Shown here: in pieces, positions 1-8,065 of the stretch
Position numbering within the stretch: the first letter of the stretch is position 1
Layout: each line of letters opens with the position of its first letter
Source of the DNA: Microbacterium foliorum
Lineage (GTDB): Bacteria > Actinomycetota > Actinomycetes > Actinomycetales > Microbacteriaceae
Direction of reading: 5' to 3'
DNA length: 64,000 bases
NCBI RefSeq assembly: GCF_003367705.1
Contig: NZ_CP031425.1
Coordinates: 1,488,001 to 1,552,000 of the forward strand
The notes under the pieces: generated by a model
Database searches by the model: none
What the model saw: only the letters and a program-made list of their open reading frames with translations
What the model was told of the DNA's origin: nothing
Program-made: the position numbers and the translations under genes

Positions 1-477
1 GGTGTCGTCGTCCGGGGTGTCTCGCGTGACCAGAGACTTGAGCATCCCTGCGGCCAACGCGATTTTGCCCTTCGACGGCTCCCAGAACTCCGTCACCGTG
101 GGGGTCACCTTCAGCAGCGCGATCCCCGGGGTGTCCAGCCCGTCCTCGAACCAGATGTCGAGCGAGGGGGAGTAGAGCTCCTCCATCTTCGCCCGGTCGT
201 GGACGACCGATGCGTTGCCCGCGACCGACACGTAGCGCATGCCGCCGGCGTCGCAGTATGAGAGCCCGACCTGGCGGTGCTCCTTCACCTCTTCGACCTT
301 CTCGGTGTCCTCCGCCGTGAAGAACCAGATGTCGCCGGCCTCGTCCATCTGCCGGGTCGACATCGGGCGACTGACCAGATTGCCGTCGTCGTCGATCGTC
401 GTCAGCATCGTGAAGTCGATGTCCTCCACGAGCTCGGTGACTCGTGCCAGTGCCTCAGGTCCGGTGATCTCTGTCAT
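1..477 (-). CDS. PNPOx-like (general stress protein 26-type) flavin/pyridoxamine-binding protein, 3' end outside window
   Basis: The frame stays open from an ATG at 477 to the window edge (159 codons, no stop), so the C-terminus is missing. The protein begins MTEITGPEALARVTEL and continues through a split-barrel pattern (DFTMLTTIDDDGNLVSRPM, then DIWFFTAEDTEKVEEV, then VGLSYCDAGGMRYVSVAG). This order is typical of the pyridoxamine 5'-phosphate oxidase-like general stress proteins, which bind FMN, FAD or F420. The family's exact reaction is mostly unknown, so no substrate is assigned. It is divergent from the LOG-family gene with 136 bp between the starts. No ribosome site stands out; a weak CATTGT lies only 5 nt before the ATG. 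Confidence 0.8.
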   Translation of the reverse strand, partial: MTEITGPEALARVTELVEDIDFTMLTTIDDDGNLVSRPMSTRQMDEAGDIWFFTAEDTEKVEEVKEHRQVGLSYCDAGGMRYVSVAGNASVVHDRAKMEELYSPSLDIWFEDGLDTPGIALLKVTPTVTEFWEPSKGKIALAAGMLKSLVTRDTPDDDT

Positions 478-613
478 GTGGACAATGCTGGTGCACCGCC
501 GGCGGACGCGCGCGGGGTTGACACGGCCCGTGGCGCGTGCTGCGCCGTACCCACTCGCCCCCCCCGGCTCGTGCCCTGTGCATCGCGGGGGCCGCGTGTG
601 ACAGGCTGGAGGC

Positions 614-1654
614 ATGACCGACGACGTGCTGCCGGAATCACTGAGTGCCGAGATCAACACCGTGCTCGACGAGGCGGGGGTCAGGACCGACCGACGACTC
701 GTGCTGCGGATGATGCGAACCGCGCTGCTTCTGGGGGAGGACGGCACCGACCGACTCGACCTCAAGATCGCCTCGGCGGCACTGGCGGAGATGCGCGACG
801 CCTTCCGGCTCTTCGCGCCGTTCGAAGGAGTCCCCAAGGTCACCGTCTTCGGCTCCGCCCGCACGCGTCAGGACGATCCGCTGTACGTCCAGGCGCGCGA
901 TGTCGCCGCTGCGCTCGCCGCAGACGGGTGGATGGTCGTGACGGGAGCGGGACCGGGCATCATGCAGGCCGCCGCCGAGGGCGCGGGTCCTGCGCTGTCT
1001 CTGGGCGTGTCGATCCGGCTGCCGTTCGAGGAGAAGGCGAACAGCCTCGTCGCGGGAAGCGACCATGTCGTCGCGATGAAGTACTTCTTCACCCGCAAGC
1101 TGATGCTGATCAAGGAATCCATCGGGTTCATCTGCCTCCCGGGCGGATTCGGCACTCTCGACGAGATGTTCGAGCTCCTCACTCTGCAGCAGACGGGCAA
1201 GGCCGAGCCGACCCCCATCGTGCTGCTCGACGAGCCGGGCGGCACCTTCTGGAGGGGACTCAAGCGCTTCATCGACGAAGATCTCGCGCCCACCGGCGTG
1301 ATCTCCGAGGGCGACTTCGACCGCGTCGTCATCACGGACTCGGTGGAATCGGCTGCCGCCGTGATCGCCGGGTTCTGGCGCAACTACGATTCGCTGCGCT
1401 GGGTGGGCGACACGCTCGTGCTCCGTCTCCGCGCCGAGCCGACCGACGTCGAGCTCGACGCGCTCAACGAGCAGTTCGCCGGGATGCTGGTCAGCGGCCG
1501 CATCGAGCGGTCCGCACCGCGGTCACCGGAGGTCACCGACGACGACGTCCTGCATCTGCCGAGGCTCGCGCTCCACCTCGACCAGCGGCAGGTCGGCAAC
1601 CTGTTCCGTCTGATCGGCGCGATCAATTCGCTGGAGTCTGCTCCCGCGCTCTGA
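614..1654 (+). CDS. LOG-family protein (TIGR00730-like Rossmann-fold nucleotide hydrolase)
   Basis: The 346-aa protein carries the LOG/lysine-decarboxylase-like signatures: GSAR at residues 80-83, GAGPGIM at 111-117 and PGGFGTLDE at 176-184, the last being the diagnostic PGGxGTxxE phosphoribohydrolase motif. Known relatives release the base from nucleoside 5'-monophosphates (cytokinin-activating LOG); the physiological substrate here is not known. It is longer than plant-type LOGs (about 200 aa), with about 75 N-terminal and about 90 C-terminal extra residues. The -10-like CAGGCT (602-607) ends 7 nt before the ATG, so the mRNA is probably leaderless. The 3' end overlaps the convergent amine oxidase gene by 32 bp. 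Confidence 0.88.
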   Translation: MTDDVLPESLSAEINTVLDEAGVRTDRRLVLRMMRTALLLGEDGTDRLDLKIASAALAEMRDAFRLFAPFEGVPKVTVFGSARTRQDDPLYVQARDVAAALAADGWMVVTGAGPGIMQAAAEGAGPALSLGVSIRLPFEEKANSLVAGSDHVVAMKYFFTRKLMLIKESIGFICLPGGFGTLDEMFELLTLQQTGKAEPTPIVLLDEPGGTFWRGLKRFIDEDLAPTGVISEGDFDRVVITDSVESAAAVIAGFWRNYDSLRWVGDTLVLRLRAEPTDVELDALNEQFAGMLVSGRIERSAPRSPEVTDDDVLHLPRLALHLDQRQVGNLFRLIGAINSLESAPAL

Positions 1655-2978
1655 TGGCGGCGGCGAAGGCAGCCAGGTCGATCGATCGGCCGAGGATGCG
1701 CTCTGCGGCGCGGTGCCCCGAGTAGTAGGCGGCCCCCACGGTGGCGGGTTCGTCTCCCCAGGTGGCCTCGCCCGCGAAGTGCAGCACCCCGTCGACGGGG
1801 CCCGCGAGGTCATCATGATCATGATGCGAGGACCCGACGGCGAGGTGCGAGTACGACCCGTTCGAGAACGGGTCGTGTCCCCACCGGGTGATCCACCGCG
1901 CCGTGGGGGCTCCGACGGCGTCGCCGTACAGCCTGTGCAGGGCGGCGAGCACGTCCGCGACGATCTCGTCGTCGGTGAGTTCTTGCATCCTCGTGCCGAA
2001 CGGTCCTGCCGCGAAAGTGAGGAGAGTCGGGAGACCGCTGACGGCCGATACGTCGTACCAGGAGTGCCAGTGCTCGCCGGCCTCGCCGAGCGCACGCAGC
2101 ACGTAGCTGTCGTCGTCCCAGAAGCGCTCGGGGAACTGCAGGAAGATCTTGTTGAAGACCCCCATTCCCAGACGTTCCACGGGACCCGCGACCGCATCGG
2201 GCAGCGGAGGGGAGAAGCGGATCGAACCCGCCTTGAGCACGCCGAGCGGCACCGTGACCAGCGCGGTGCGGGCCGAGAACTCGCCGTCCGCCGTCGAGAT
2301 CACGACTCCATCCGCCGTGCGCACCACACGGGTCACGACGTGGTCGAGTCGGATCTCGAGGCCGGCGGCGATGCGCCGGGGGAGCTCGTCGTACCCGTGA
2401 GGGAAGATCACCTCGTCGCCGTCGATCTCGTCCTCGTCGAGGCCGTGGGCGTCGAGATCGCCGATCCATGCCCCGCACTGCTCCTCGACCCGGTGGCGGA
2501 AGAACTCCCGGATCTCGTCGATCCGTTCCGGATCCAGGCCCGATCTGTCGAGCGCGCGCTCGGTGACATCGAGGTAGGTGTCGCCGGGAGAGGAATCCGC
2601 GATCTCCTCGACGAGCAGGCGATCGGCCTCGGTGACGTCGTCGACCCACTTCGCGGTGGCGGCACCAGCCATCCGCGCACCGTCTCCGTCGAAGTTCTCG
2701 ATCGGGCGCCCGCCGGCCTGGAAACTGCCGACCGTGTACTCGATGGTGGACACGCCGAGTGCCTGCACGAGCTCCCAGAGAGGCGAGTCGTCGATCCCAT
2801 GGACCCACGAGGCGCCGAGGTCCACCGGGAAGCCCGCGGAGCGGTCCGTGTTCATCCGGCCTCCGATGCGGTCGCGAGCCTCGAGCACGAGCACCGAGGC
2901 ACCGGCGTCCGCCAGCATCCGCGCCGCGGTCACGCCCGACATCCCGGCACCGATCACGATCGTGTCGTACGTGGTCAC
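1623..2978 (-). CDS. Flavin-dependent monoamine/polyamine oxidase
   Basis: The 451-aa protein starts with an FAD dinucleotide-binding fold (GAGMSG at residues 10-15, then VLEARDRIGGRM, the usual ARDRxGGR clamp). It ends with HFAGEATWGDEPATVGAAY, the C-terminal FAD-contact motif of the amine oxidase (MAO/PAO) family. Such enzymes oxidise primary, secondary or poly-amines to imines with release of peroxide; the substrate cannot be read from the sequence. The GTG start at 2978 follows a good ribosome site (AGGAGGA). A minus-strand TACCCT at 3048-3043 is a candidate -10. It is divergent from nusA and overlaps the LOG-family gene tail-to-tail by 32 bp. Confidence 0.88.
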   Translation of the reverse strand: MTTYDTIVIGAGMSGVTAARMLADAGASVLVLEARDRIGGRMNTDRSAGFPVDLGASWVHGIDDSPLWELVQALGVSTIEYTVGSFQAGGRPIENFDGDGARMAGAATAKWVDDVTEADRLLVEEIADSSPGDTYLDVTERALDRSGLDPERIDEIREFFRHRVEEQCGAWIGDLDAHGLDEDEIDGDEVIFPHGYDELPRRIAAGLEIRLDHVVTRVVRTADGVVISTADGEFSARTALVTVPLGVLKAGSIRFSPPLPDAVAGPVERLGMGVFNKIFLQFPERFWDDDSYVLRALGEAGEHWHSWYDVSAVSGLPTLLTFAAGPFGTRMQELTDDEIVADVLAALHRLYGDAVGAPTARWITRWGHDPFSNGSYSHLAVGSSHHDHDDLAGPVDGVLHFAGEATWGDEPATVGAAYYSGHRAAERILGRSIDLAAFAAAIRAREQTPAN

Positions 2979-3107
2979 TGGATCCTCCTGCGGGTGTCAC
3001 CGGGCTGCGCTGCTCCGCACTCGTGGCACGGGCGGTGGGCACAGGGTATCGTGGTACGGATGTCGCGTGTGCACACCCGCGCGACGAGAGCTGAATAGGG
3101 AGTTGTC

Positions 3108-4091
3108 ATGGATATCGAACTGAGTCTGCTGCGTGGGATCGAGAAGGAGAAGGCGATTCCCTTCGACGAACTCGTCTCGATCATCGAACAGGCCATCCTG
3201 ACCGCCTACTCCAAGCACGTCTCCGAAGACGGCGCCACCCCTGAGGGCGTGCGCGTCGAGCTCGATCGTCGCACCGGCCACGTCGCCGTGCTGCAGGTCG
3301 TCAAGGACGACGAGGGCGCGATCATCGGCGAGGAGGATGCGACCCCCGGCGACTTCGGCCGCATCGCCGCGTTCGCGGCGAAGCAGGTCATCAGCCAGCG
3401 TCTTCGCGACATCGCCGACGACGTCGTGCTCGGCGACTTCAAGGACAAGGAGGGCGACATCGTCGCCGGGGTCGTGCAGCAGGGTCCGAACCCGCGCATG
3501 ATCCACGTCGACCTCGGAGCCGTCGAGGCGATCCTGCCGCCCGAGGAGCAGGTCCCCGGCGAGGTGTACGCGCACGGTTCGCGTCTGCGTGTCTACGTCA
3601 CCAGTGTCGCCAAGGGGCTCAAGGGTCCGCAGATCACGGTCTCGCGCACGCACCCGGGACTGGTCCGCAAGCTGTTCGCGCTCGAGGTTCCCGAGATCGC
3701 CGCCGGGCTCGTCGAGATCGTGTCGCTCGCGCGTGAGGCCGGACACCGCACCAAGATCGCCGTCAGGGCGAACGACCCGGCGATCAACGCCAAGGGTGCC
3801 TGCATCGGCGAGATGGGCCGCCGCGTCCGCGCCGTCACCGAGGAGCTCGCGGGCGAGAAGATCGACATCGTCGACTACGACCCCGAGCTCGCCCCCTTCG
3901 TGGCGAATGCGCTGTCGCCGGCGAAGGTGACCAGCTCGTTCATCCTCGACGCGAACACCAAGGCCGTGCGCGCACTCGTGCCGGACTACCAGCTCTCGCT
4001 GGCGATCGGCAAGGAGGGGCAGAACGCCCGACTCGCCGCCAAGCTCACCGGCGCCAAGATCGACATCCAGCCGGACAGCGTCCTCGACTGA
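3108..4091 (+). CDS. nusA: Transcription termination/antitermination factor NusA
   Basis: NusA binds RNA polymerase and nascent RNA and modulates pausing, termination and antitermination. The 327-aa protein has the N-terminal RNAP-binding domain (MDIELSLLRGIEKEK), a central S1 domain and tandem KH domains ending in LAIGKEGQNARLAAKLTG, the hallmark GxxGxNxRLA loop. The length matches actinobacterial NusA, which lacks the acidic repeats of the enterobacterial protein. The ATG is preceded by AGGGAG. It heads the nusA-ylxR-infB-rbfA run. The usual upstream rimP is absent; a divergent amine oxidase sits there instead. TATCGT at 3047-3052 is a plausible -10. Confidence 0.96.
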   Translation: MDIELSLLRGIEKEKAIPFDELVSIIEQAILTAYSKHVSEDGATPEGVRVELDRRTGHVAVLQVVKDDEGAIIGEEDATPGDFGRIAAFAAKQVISQRLRDIADDVVLGDFKDKEGDIVAGVVQQGPNPRMIHVDLGAVEAILPPEEQVPGEVYAHGSRLRVYVTSVAKGLKGPQITVSRTHPGLVRKLFALEVPEIAAGLVEIVSLAREAGHRTKIAVRANDPAINAKGACIGEMGRRVRAVTEELAGEKIDIVDYDPELAPFVANALSPAKVTSSFILDANTKAVRALVPDYQLSLAIGKEGQNARLAAKLTGAKIDIQPDSVLD

Positions 4092-4150
4092 CCACGCGGC
4101 ACGTACGACTCGCGGCTCTCACGTGAGTCGTACGGGAACTCAGGTGTAAG

Positions 4151-4405
4151 ATGGAACCCGTACGAACGTGCGTCGGCTGTCGCACGCGTGCTCCCCGCTC
4201 CACTCTGCTCAGGGTGGTGTCCCAGAACGACATCCTCATCCCCGATGAGAGTGCTGTCCTGCCGGGGCGCGGCGCGTGGGTGCATCCGACACCGGAGTGC
4301 ATCGACACCGCCCTGCGACGTCGCGCCTTCGGAAGAGCACTGCGCGTGACCAGCGACCTGGACACGCGGAACATCGCACAGCACCCACCAAGAAACAAAG
4401 GCTGA
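4151..4405 (+). CDS. YlxR (DUF448) RNA-binding protein
   Basis: This 84-aa protein begins MEPVRTCVGCRTRAP, the conserved RTCVGCR start of YlxR, and contains GRGAWVHPTPEC and RRRAFGRALR, which match the family's basic RNA-binding surface. YlxR is a small nucleic-acid-binding protein nearly always encoded between nusA and infB, as here. Reported roles include influencing RNase P and gene expression; none can be shown from this sequence. It lies 59 bp after nusA. A TAAGAT at 4147-4152 overlaps the start codon and cannot serve as the -10 for this start, so transcription probably reads through from nusA. Confidence 0.93.
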   Translation: MEPVRTCVGCRTRAPRSTLLRVVSQNDILIPDESAVLPGRGAWVHPTPECIDTALRRRAFGRALRVTSDLDTRNIAQHPPRNKG

Positions 4406-4499
4406 ACAGCTATGGAAACAAAGTGAACGGCTCGAAATGAGACCCGTCCGCGACTAGTGGTCTGCCCTGTCTGGGTGGACCGACTCAGACAGGAGAATT

Positions 4500-7349
4500 G
4501 TGGCTGGTAAACCACGCGTACACGAGATCGCCGCCGAACTCGGCGTCGACAGCAAGATCGCACTTGCAAAGCTCAAGGAACTCGGAGAGTTCGTCAAGAG
4601 CCCCTCTTCGACCATCGAACCGCCGGTGGCGCGCAAACTGCGCGCGGCGATCGAGGCGGATGCTTCCCTGAAGCCGTCCGCAGACACGACAGCGGCAGCC
4701 AAGACCGGTGCGGCAAAGCCCGGTGCGGCAAAGCCCGGTGCTGCAAAGCCCGGTGCTACAAAGTCCGGTGCAGCCAAGACCGGTGCTGCCGAGGACGACG
4801 CAGCCAAGACCGGTGCGGCGACGCCCGCCGCATCGCGGCCCGGCGCGCCGACCCCTGGTCCCAAGCCCGGCCCCAAGCCGGCACCTGCTCCCGAGCAGCC
4901 CGCTGCTGCGGTCGACGAGGCTCCGGCCCCGCAGGCCGCCCCCGCAGCGGCGACGCCCGGCCCCGCAGAGGCCAAGCCCGCCGAGGGTGGAGCGCCGAAG
5001 CCCGGCGCCCCGCGCCCCGGCAACAATCCCTTCTCGTCGGCTCAGGGCATGGGTCAGCGCCCGGCCGGTCCGCGTCCGGGTAACAACCCGTTCGCGTCGG
5101 CTCAGGGCATGGGCCAGCGTCCGAGCCCGACCCCCGGCAACATCCCGCGTCCGCAGGCGCCTCGTCCGGGTGCCCCGCGTCCGGGTGCGCCTCGTCCCGG
5201 TTCCCCCCGTCCCGGCGCTCCGCGCGGCGGTCAGGGTGGTCGTCCCGGCGGCGCACCGTTCCAGCAGCGTCCGGGCGGCCCCGGTCGTCCCGGCGGCGCC
5301 GGTGGACCCGGTGGTGCAGGTGGCCCCGGCGCACGTCCCGGTGGCGGCTTCGCAGGTCGCCCTGGTGGCGGCGGTGGCCGTGGCCGTGGTCCCGGTGGAG
5401 GTACCGCAGGTGCCTTCGGCAAGGGCGGCGGCAAGAGCAAGCAGCGCAAGTCGCGGCGGGCGAAGCGGCAAGAGTTCGAGATGCGGAGTGCTCCGGTCGT
5501 CGGTGGCGTCAACGTCACCCGCGGCAACGGAGAGATCATCCGCATGCGCCGTGGCGCGTCCATCGCGGACTTCGCCGACAAGATCGAGACGCTGACCGGC
5601 TACACGGTCCAGCCCGGAACTCTCGTGACGATCCTCTTCAACCTCGGCGAGATGGCCACGGCCACCGAGTCGCTGGATGAGGCGACGTTCGAGGTGCTCG
5701 GTGAGGAGCTCGGCTACAAGATCCAGATGGTCTCGCCCGAGGATGAGGACAAGGAGCTCCTCGAGGGCTTCGGTCTCGACCTCGAGGCCGAGCTGGAGGC
5801 GGAGAGCGAGGACGACCTCGAGATCCGTCCTCCGGTCGTCACCGTCATGGGTCACGTCGACCACGGTAAGACCCGACTGCTCGACGCGATCCGTCAGACC
5901 AACGTCATCGACGGCGAAGCGGGTGGCATCACCCAGCACATCGGTGCGTACCAGGTCTGGACCGAGCACGAGGGCATCGAGCGGGCCATCACCTTCATCG
6001 ACACCCCGGGTCACGAGGCGTTCACCGCCATGCGTGCCCGTGGTGCGCAGGTCACCGACCTCGCGATCCTCGTGGTCGCGGCCGACGACGGCATCATGCC
6101 GCAGACGGTCGAGGCGCTCAACCACGCCCAGGCGGCGAACGTGCCGATCGTGGTCGCGGTGAACAAGGTCGACAAGCCCGACGCCAACCCGGCCAAGGTC
6201 CGTCAGCAGCTGACCGAATACGGTCTGGTCGCTGAGGAGTACGGCGGAGACGTGCTGTTCGTCGATGTGTCGGCTCGTGCCAACACCGGCATCCAGGAAC
6301 TCCTCGACGCGGTGCTGCTCACCGCCGATGCGGGTCTCGACCTCACCGCGAACCCGAACAAGGGTGCGCGTGGTGTGGCCATCGAGGCGAAGCTCGACAA
6401 GGGCCGCGGATCGGTCGCGACGGTGCTCATCCAGTCCGGAACGCTCCGGATCGGAGACGCCATCGTCGCCGGAACCGCGTACGGACGAGTTCGTGCCATG
6501 GCCGACGAGAACGGCGAGCAGGTCCTCGAGGCCTACCCGTCGCGTCCCGTGCAGGTCCAGGGTCTCAACTCGGTGCCTCGTGCCGGTGACGTCTTCATCG
6601 TGACCGAGGAAGACCGTATGGCTCGCCAGATCGCTGAGAAGCGTGAAGCGGTCGAGCGCAACGCGCAGCTGGCCAAGGCCCGCAAGCGCATCTCGCTCGA
6701 GGACTTCACCCGTGCTCTCGAGGACGGCAAGGTCGAGTCGCTCAACCTCATCATCAAGGGTGACGTCTCCGGTGCCGTCGAGGCACTCGAGGAGTCACTG
6801 CTCAAGATCGAGGTCGACGACTCGGTGCAGCTCCGCATCATCCACCGTGGTGTCGGTGCGATCACGGAGTCCGACGTGAACCTGGCGACGATCGACAACG
6901 CGATCATCGTGGGCTTCAACGTCCGTCCCGACACGAAGGCGCGTGAGCGTGCTCAGCGCGAGGGCGTCGACATCCGGTTCTACTCGGTGATCTACAACGC
7001 GATCGACGAGATCGAGAGCTCGCTCAAGGGCATGCTCAAGCCGGAGTACGAAGAGATCCAGTCGGGTGTCGCCGAGATCCGCGAGGTGTTCCGCTCCTCG
7101 AAGTTCGGCAACATCGCCGGTGTCATCGTGCGGTCGGGAACGATCACGCGAAACGCCAAGGCTCGTGTCATCCGCGATGGCGTCGTGATCGCCGATGGCC
7201 TCGCCATCGAGTCGCTGCGTCGTTTCAAGGACGACGTCACCGAGGTGCGCACGGACTACGAGGCCGGTATCGGCCTCGGTAAGTTCAACGACATCCAGAT
7301 CGGCGACGAGATCGAGACGACCGAACTGGTCGAGAAGCCGCGCGGCTGA
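4500..7349 (+). CDS. infB: Translation initiation factor IF-2
   Basis: IF-2 is the GTPase that brings initiator fMet-tRNA to the 30S subunit and promotes subunit joining. The 949-aa protein has an IF2_N domain (residues 1-55), a long disordered Pro/Ala/Gly/Arg-rich linker (about 60-320) and a basic block [13 protein letters not shown]. The G domain follows with GHVDHGKT near residue 450, then DTPGHEAF and NKVDKP, and finally domains II-IV. The GTG start at 4500 is preceded by AGGAGAA. The linker contains 15-nt tandem repeats and a duplicated [13 protein letters not shown] segment, and is much longer than in IF-2 of low-GC bacteria. It follows ylxR by 94 bp. Confidence 0.97.
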   Translation: MAGKPRVHEIAAELGVDSKIALAKLKELGEFVKSPSSTIEPPVARKLRAAIEADASLKPSADTTAAAKTGAAKPGAAKPGAAKPGATKSGAAKTGAAEDDAAKTGAATPAASRPGAPTPGPKPGPKPAPAPEQPAAAVDEAPAPQAAPAAATPGPAEAKPAEGGAPKPGAPRPGNNPFSSAQGMGQRPAGPRPGNNPFASAQGMGQRPSPTPGNIPRPQAPRPGAPRPGAPRPGSPRPGAPRGGQGGRPGGAPFQQRPGGPGRPGGAGGPGGAGGPGARPGGGFAGRPGGGGGRGRGPGGGTAGAFGKGGGKSKQRKSRRAKRQEFEMRSAPVVGGVNVTRGNGEIIRMRRGASIADFADKIETLTGYTVQPGTLVTILFNLGEMATATESLDEATFEVLGEELGYKIQMVSPEDEDKELLEGFGLDLEAELEAESEDDLEIRPPVVTVMGHVDHGKTRLLDAIRQTNVIDGEAGGITQHIGAYQVWTEHEGIERAITFIDTPGHEAFTAMRARGAQVTDLAILVVAADDGIMPQTVEALNHAQAANVPIVVAVNKVDKPDANPAKVRQQLTEYGLVAEEYGGDVLFVDVSARANTGIQELLDAVLLTADAGLDLTANPNKGARGVAIEAKLDKGRGSVATVLIQSGTLRIGDAIVAGTAYGRVRAMADENGEQVLEAYPSRPVQVQGLNSVPRAGDVFIVTEEDRMARQIAEKREAVERNAQLAKARKRISLEDFTRALEDGKVESLNLIIKGDVSGAVEALEESLLKIEVDDSVQLRIIHRGVGAITESDVNLATIDNAIIVGFNVRPDTKARERAQREGVDIRFYSVIYNAIDEIESSLKGMLKPEYEEIQSGVAEIREVFRSSKFGNIAGVIVRSGTITRNAKARVIRDGVVIADGLAIESLRRFKDDVTEVRTDYEAGIGLGKFNDIQIGDEIETTELVEKPRG
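4695..4819 (+). repeat. 15-nt in-frame repeat encoding (A)AKPGA units in IF-2
   Basis: Within the infB linker a 15-nt unit reading roughly GCGGCAAAGCCCGGT repeats about six times, encoding [10 protein letters not shown] pentapeptides, and then degenerates. The copies are nearly identical at the DNA level in the first half, which suggests recent slippage. The region is a basic, flexible linker by composition. Copy number probably varies between strains. Confidence 0.8.
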
Positions 7350-7364
7350 TCGATTTCGATATCT

Positions 7365-7423
7365 CTTCGGGCGTCCTTCGCTCCGGCTCCTCAGCGGGCC
7401 AGCGAGACGAAGGGCGCCCGAAG
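7365..7423 (+). other. 16-bp stem-loop between infB and rbfA
   Basis: CTTCGGGCGTCCTTCG (7365-7380) pairs with CGAAGGGCGCCCGAAG (7408-7423) with one G-U pair and a 27-nt loop. It lies just after the infB stop and about 20 nt before the rbfA ribosome site. There is no T-tract, so it may be a 3'-end protector, a processing site or a partial terminator rather than a strong terminator. Confidence 0.6.
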
Positions 7424-7444
7424 GGTACGGAGAAGGAGAGAACA

Positions 7445-7879
7445 ATGGCTGGTGAACGTCAGGCCCGTCTGGCCGATCGGATCCGAGTGATCCTGGCCGA
7501 GCGACTCGAGAAGGGGCTGCGCGATCCGCGCCTCGGCTTCGTGACCATCACCGACTGCCGTGTCAGCGGCGATCTGCAGCATGCGTCCGTCTTCTACACG
7601 GTGCTCGGCACGGAGGAGGAGCGGATCGCCAGCGGCGCCGCCCTCGCATCGGCCACCGGCATGCTGCGCAGCGAGGTCGGGCGGCAGCTGAGCACCCGAC
7701 TGGTGCCGACGCTCGAGTTCATCCCGGACGCTCTGCCCGAGAACGCCGACCACATCTCCGCGCTGCTCCGCGAGGCGCAGCAGCGGGATGCGGAGGTCGC
7801 CGCGCTCGCCTCCTCGGCATCGCACGCAGGAGATGCTGACCCCTACTTGCATCCGGATGAGGACGACTCGCGCCCCTGA
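7445..7879 (+). CDS. rbfA: Ribosome-binding factor A
   Basis: RbfA is a KH-type protein that assists late 30S maturation around 16S helix 1. The 144-aa protein has the family pattern: ADRIRVILAERLEKGLRDPRLGFVTITD at the N-terminus, HASVFYTVLG in the middle, and LRSEVGRQLSTRLVPTLEF followed by acidic and basic residues. The C-terminal 25 residues (DAEVAALASSASHAGD and onward) are a low-complexity tail. The ATG follows AAGGAGAGAA. It is downstream of infB and separated from it by a stem-loop. Confidence 0.95.
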   Translation: MAGERQARLADRIRVILAERLEKGLRDPRLGFVTITDCRVSGDLQHASVFYTVLGTEEERIASGAALASATGMLRSEVGRQLSTRLVPTLEFIPDALPENADHISALLREAQQRDAEVAALASSASHAGDADPYLHPDEDDSRP

Positions 7880-8065
7880 CGTGTGCCTGCGCCGCTCCGA
7901 GCGTGCGGGCTTGCTAGCCTCACCTGAACGAGCGGATGCTCGTACGGACTTGGGGGGTTCGGCATCGACGGATCGAGTGCGCGGGGGGCGGTCTCGATCG
8001 ACCCGGTCTCGCTGGAGGCCCTGGTCTCCGAACTGCTGGATGACGACCTGAGCTGTGCTCCGCAC

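Noticed and set aside
4147-4152. TAAGAT as a -10 for ylxR
   Set aside because: It overlaps the ATG; transcription would begin after the start codon, and the conserved N-terminus needs that ATG.
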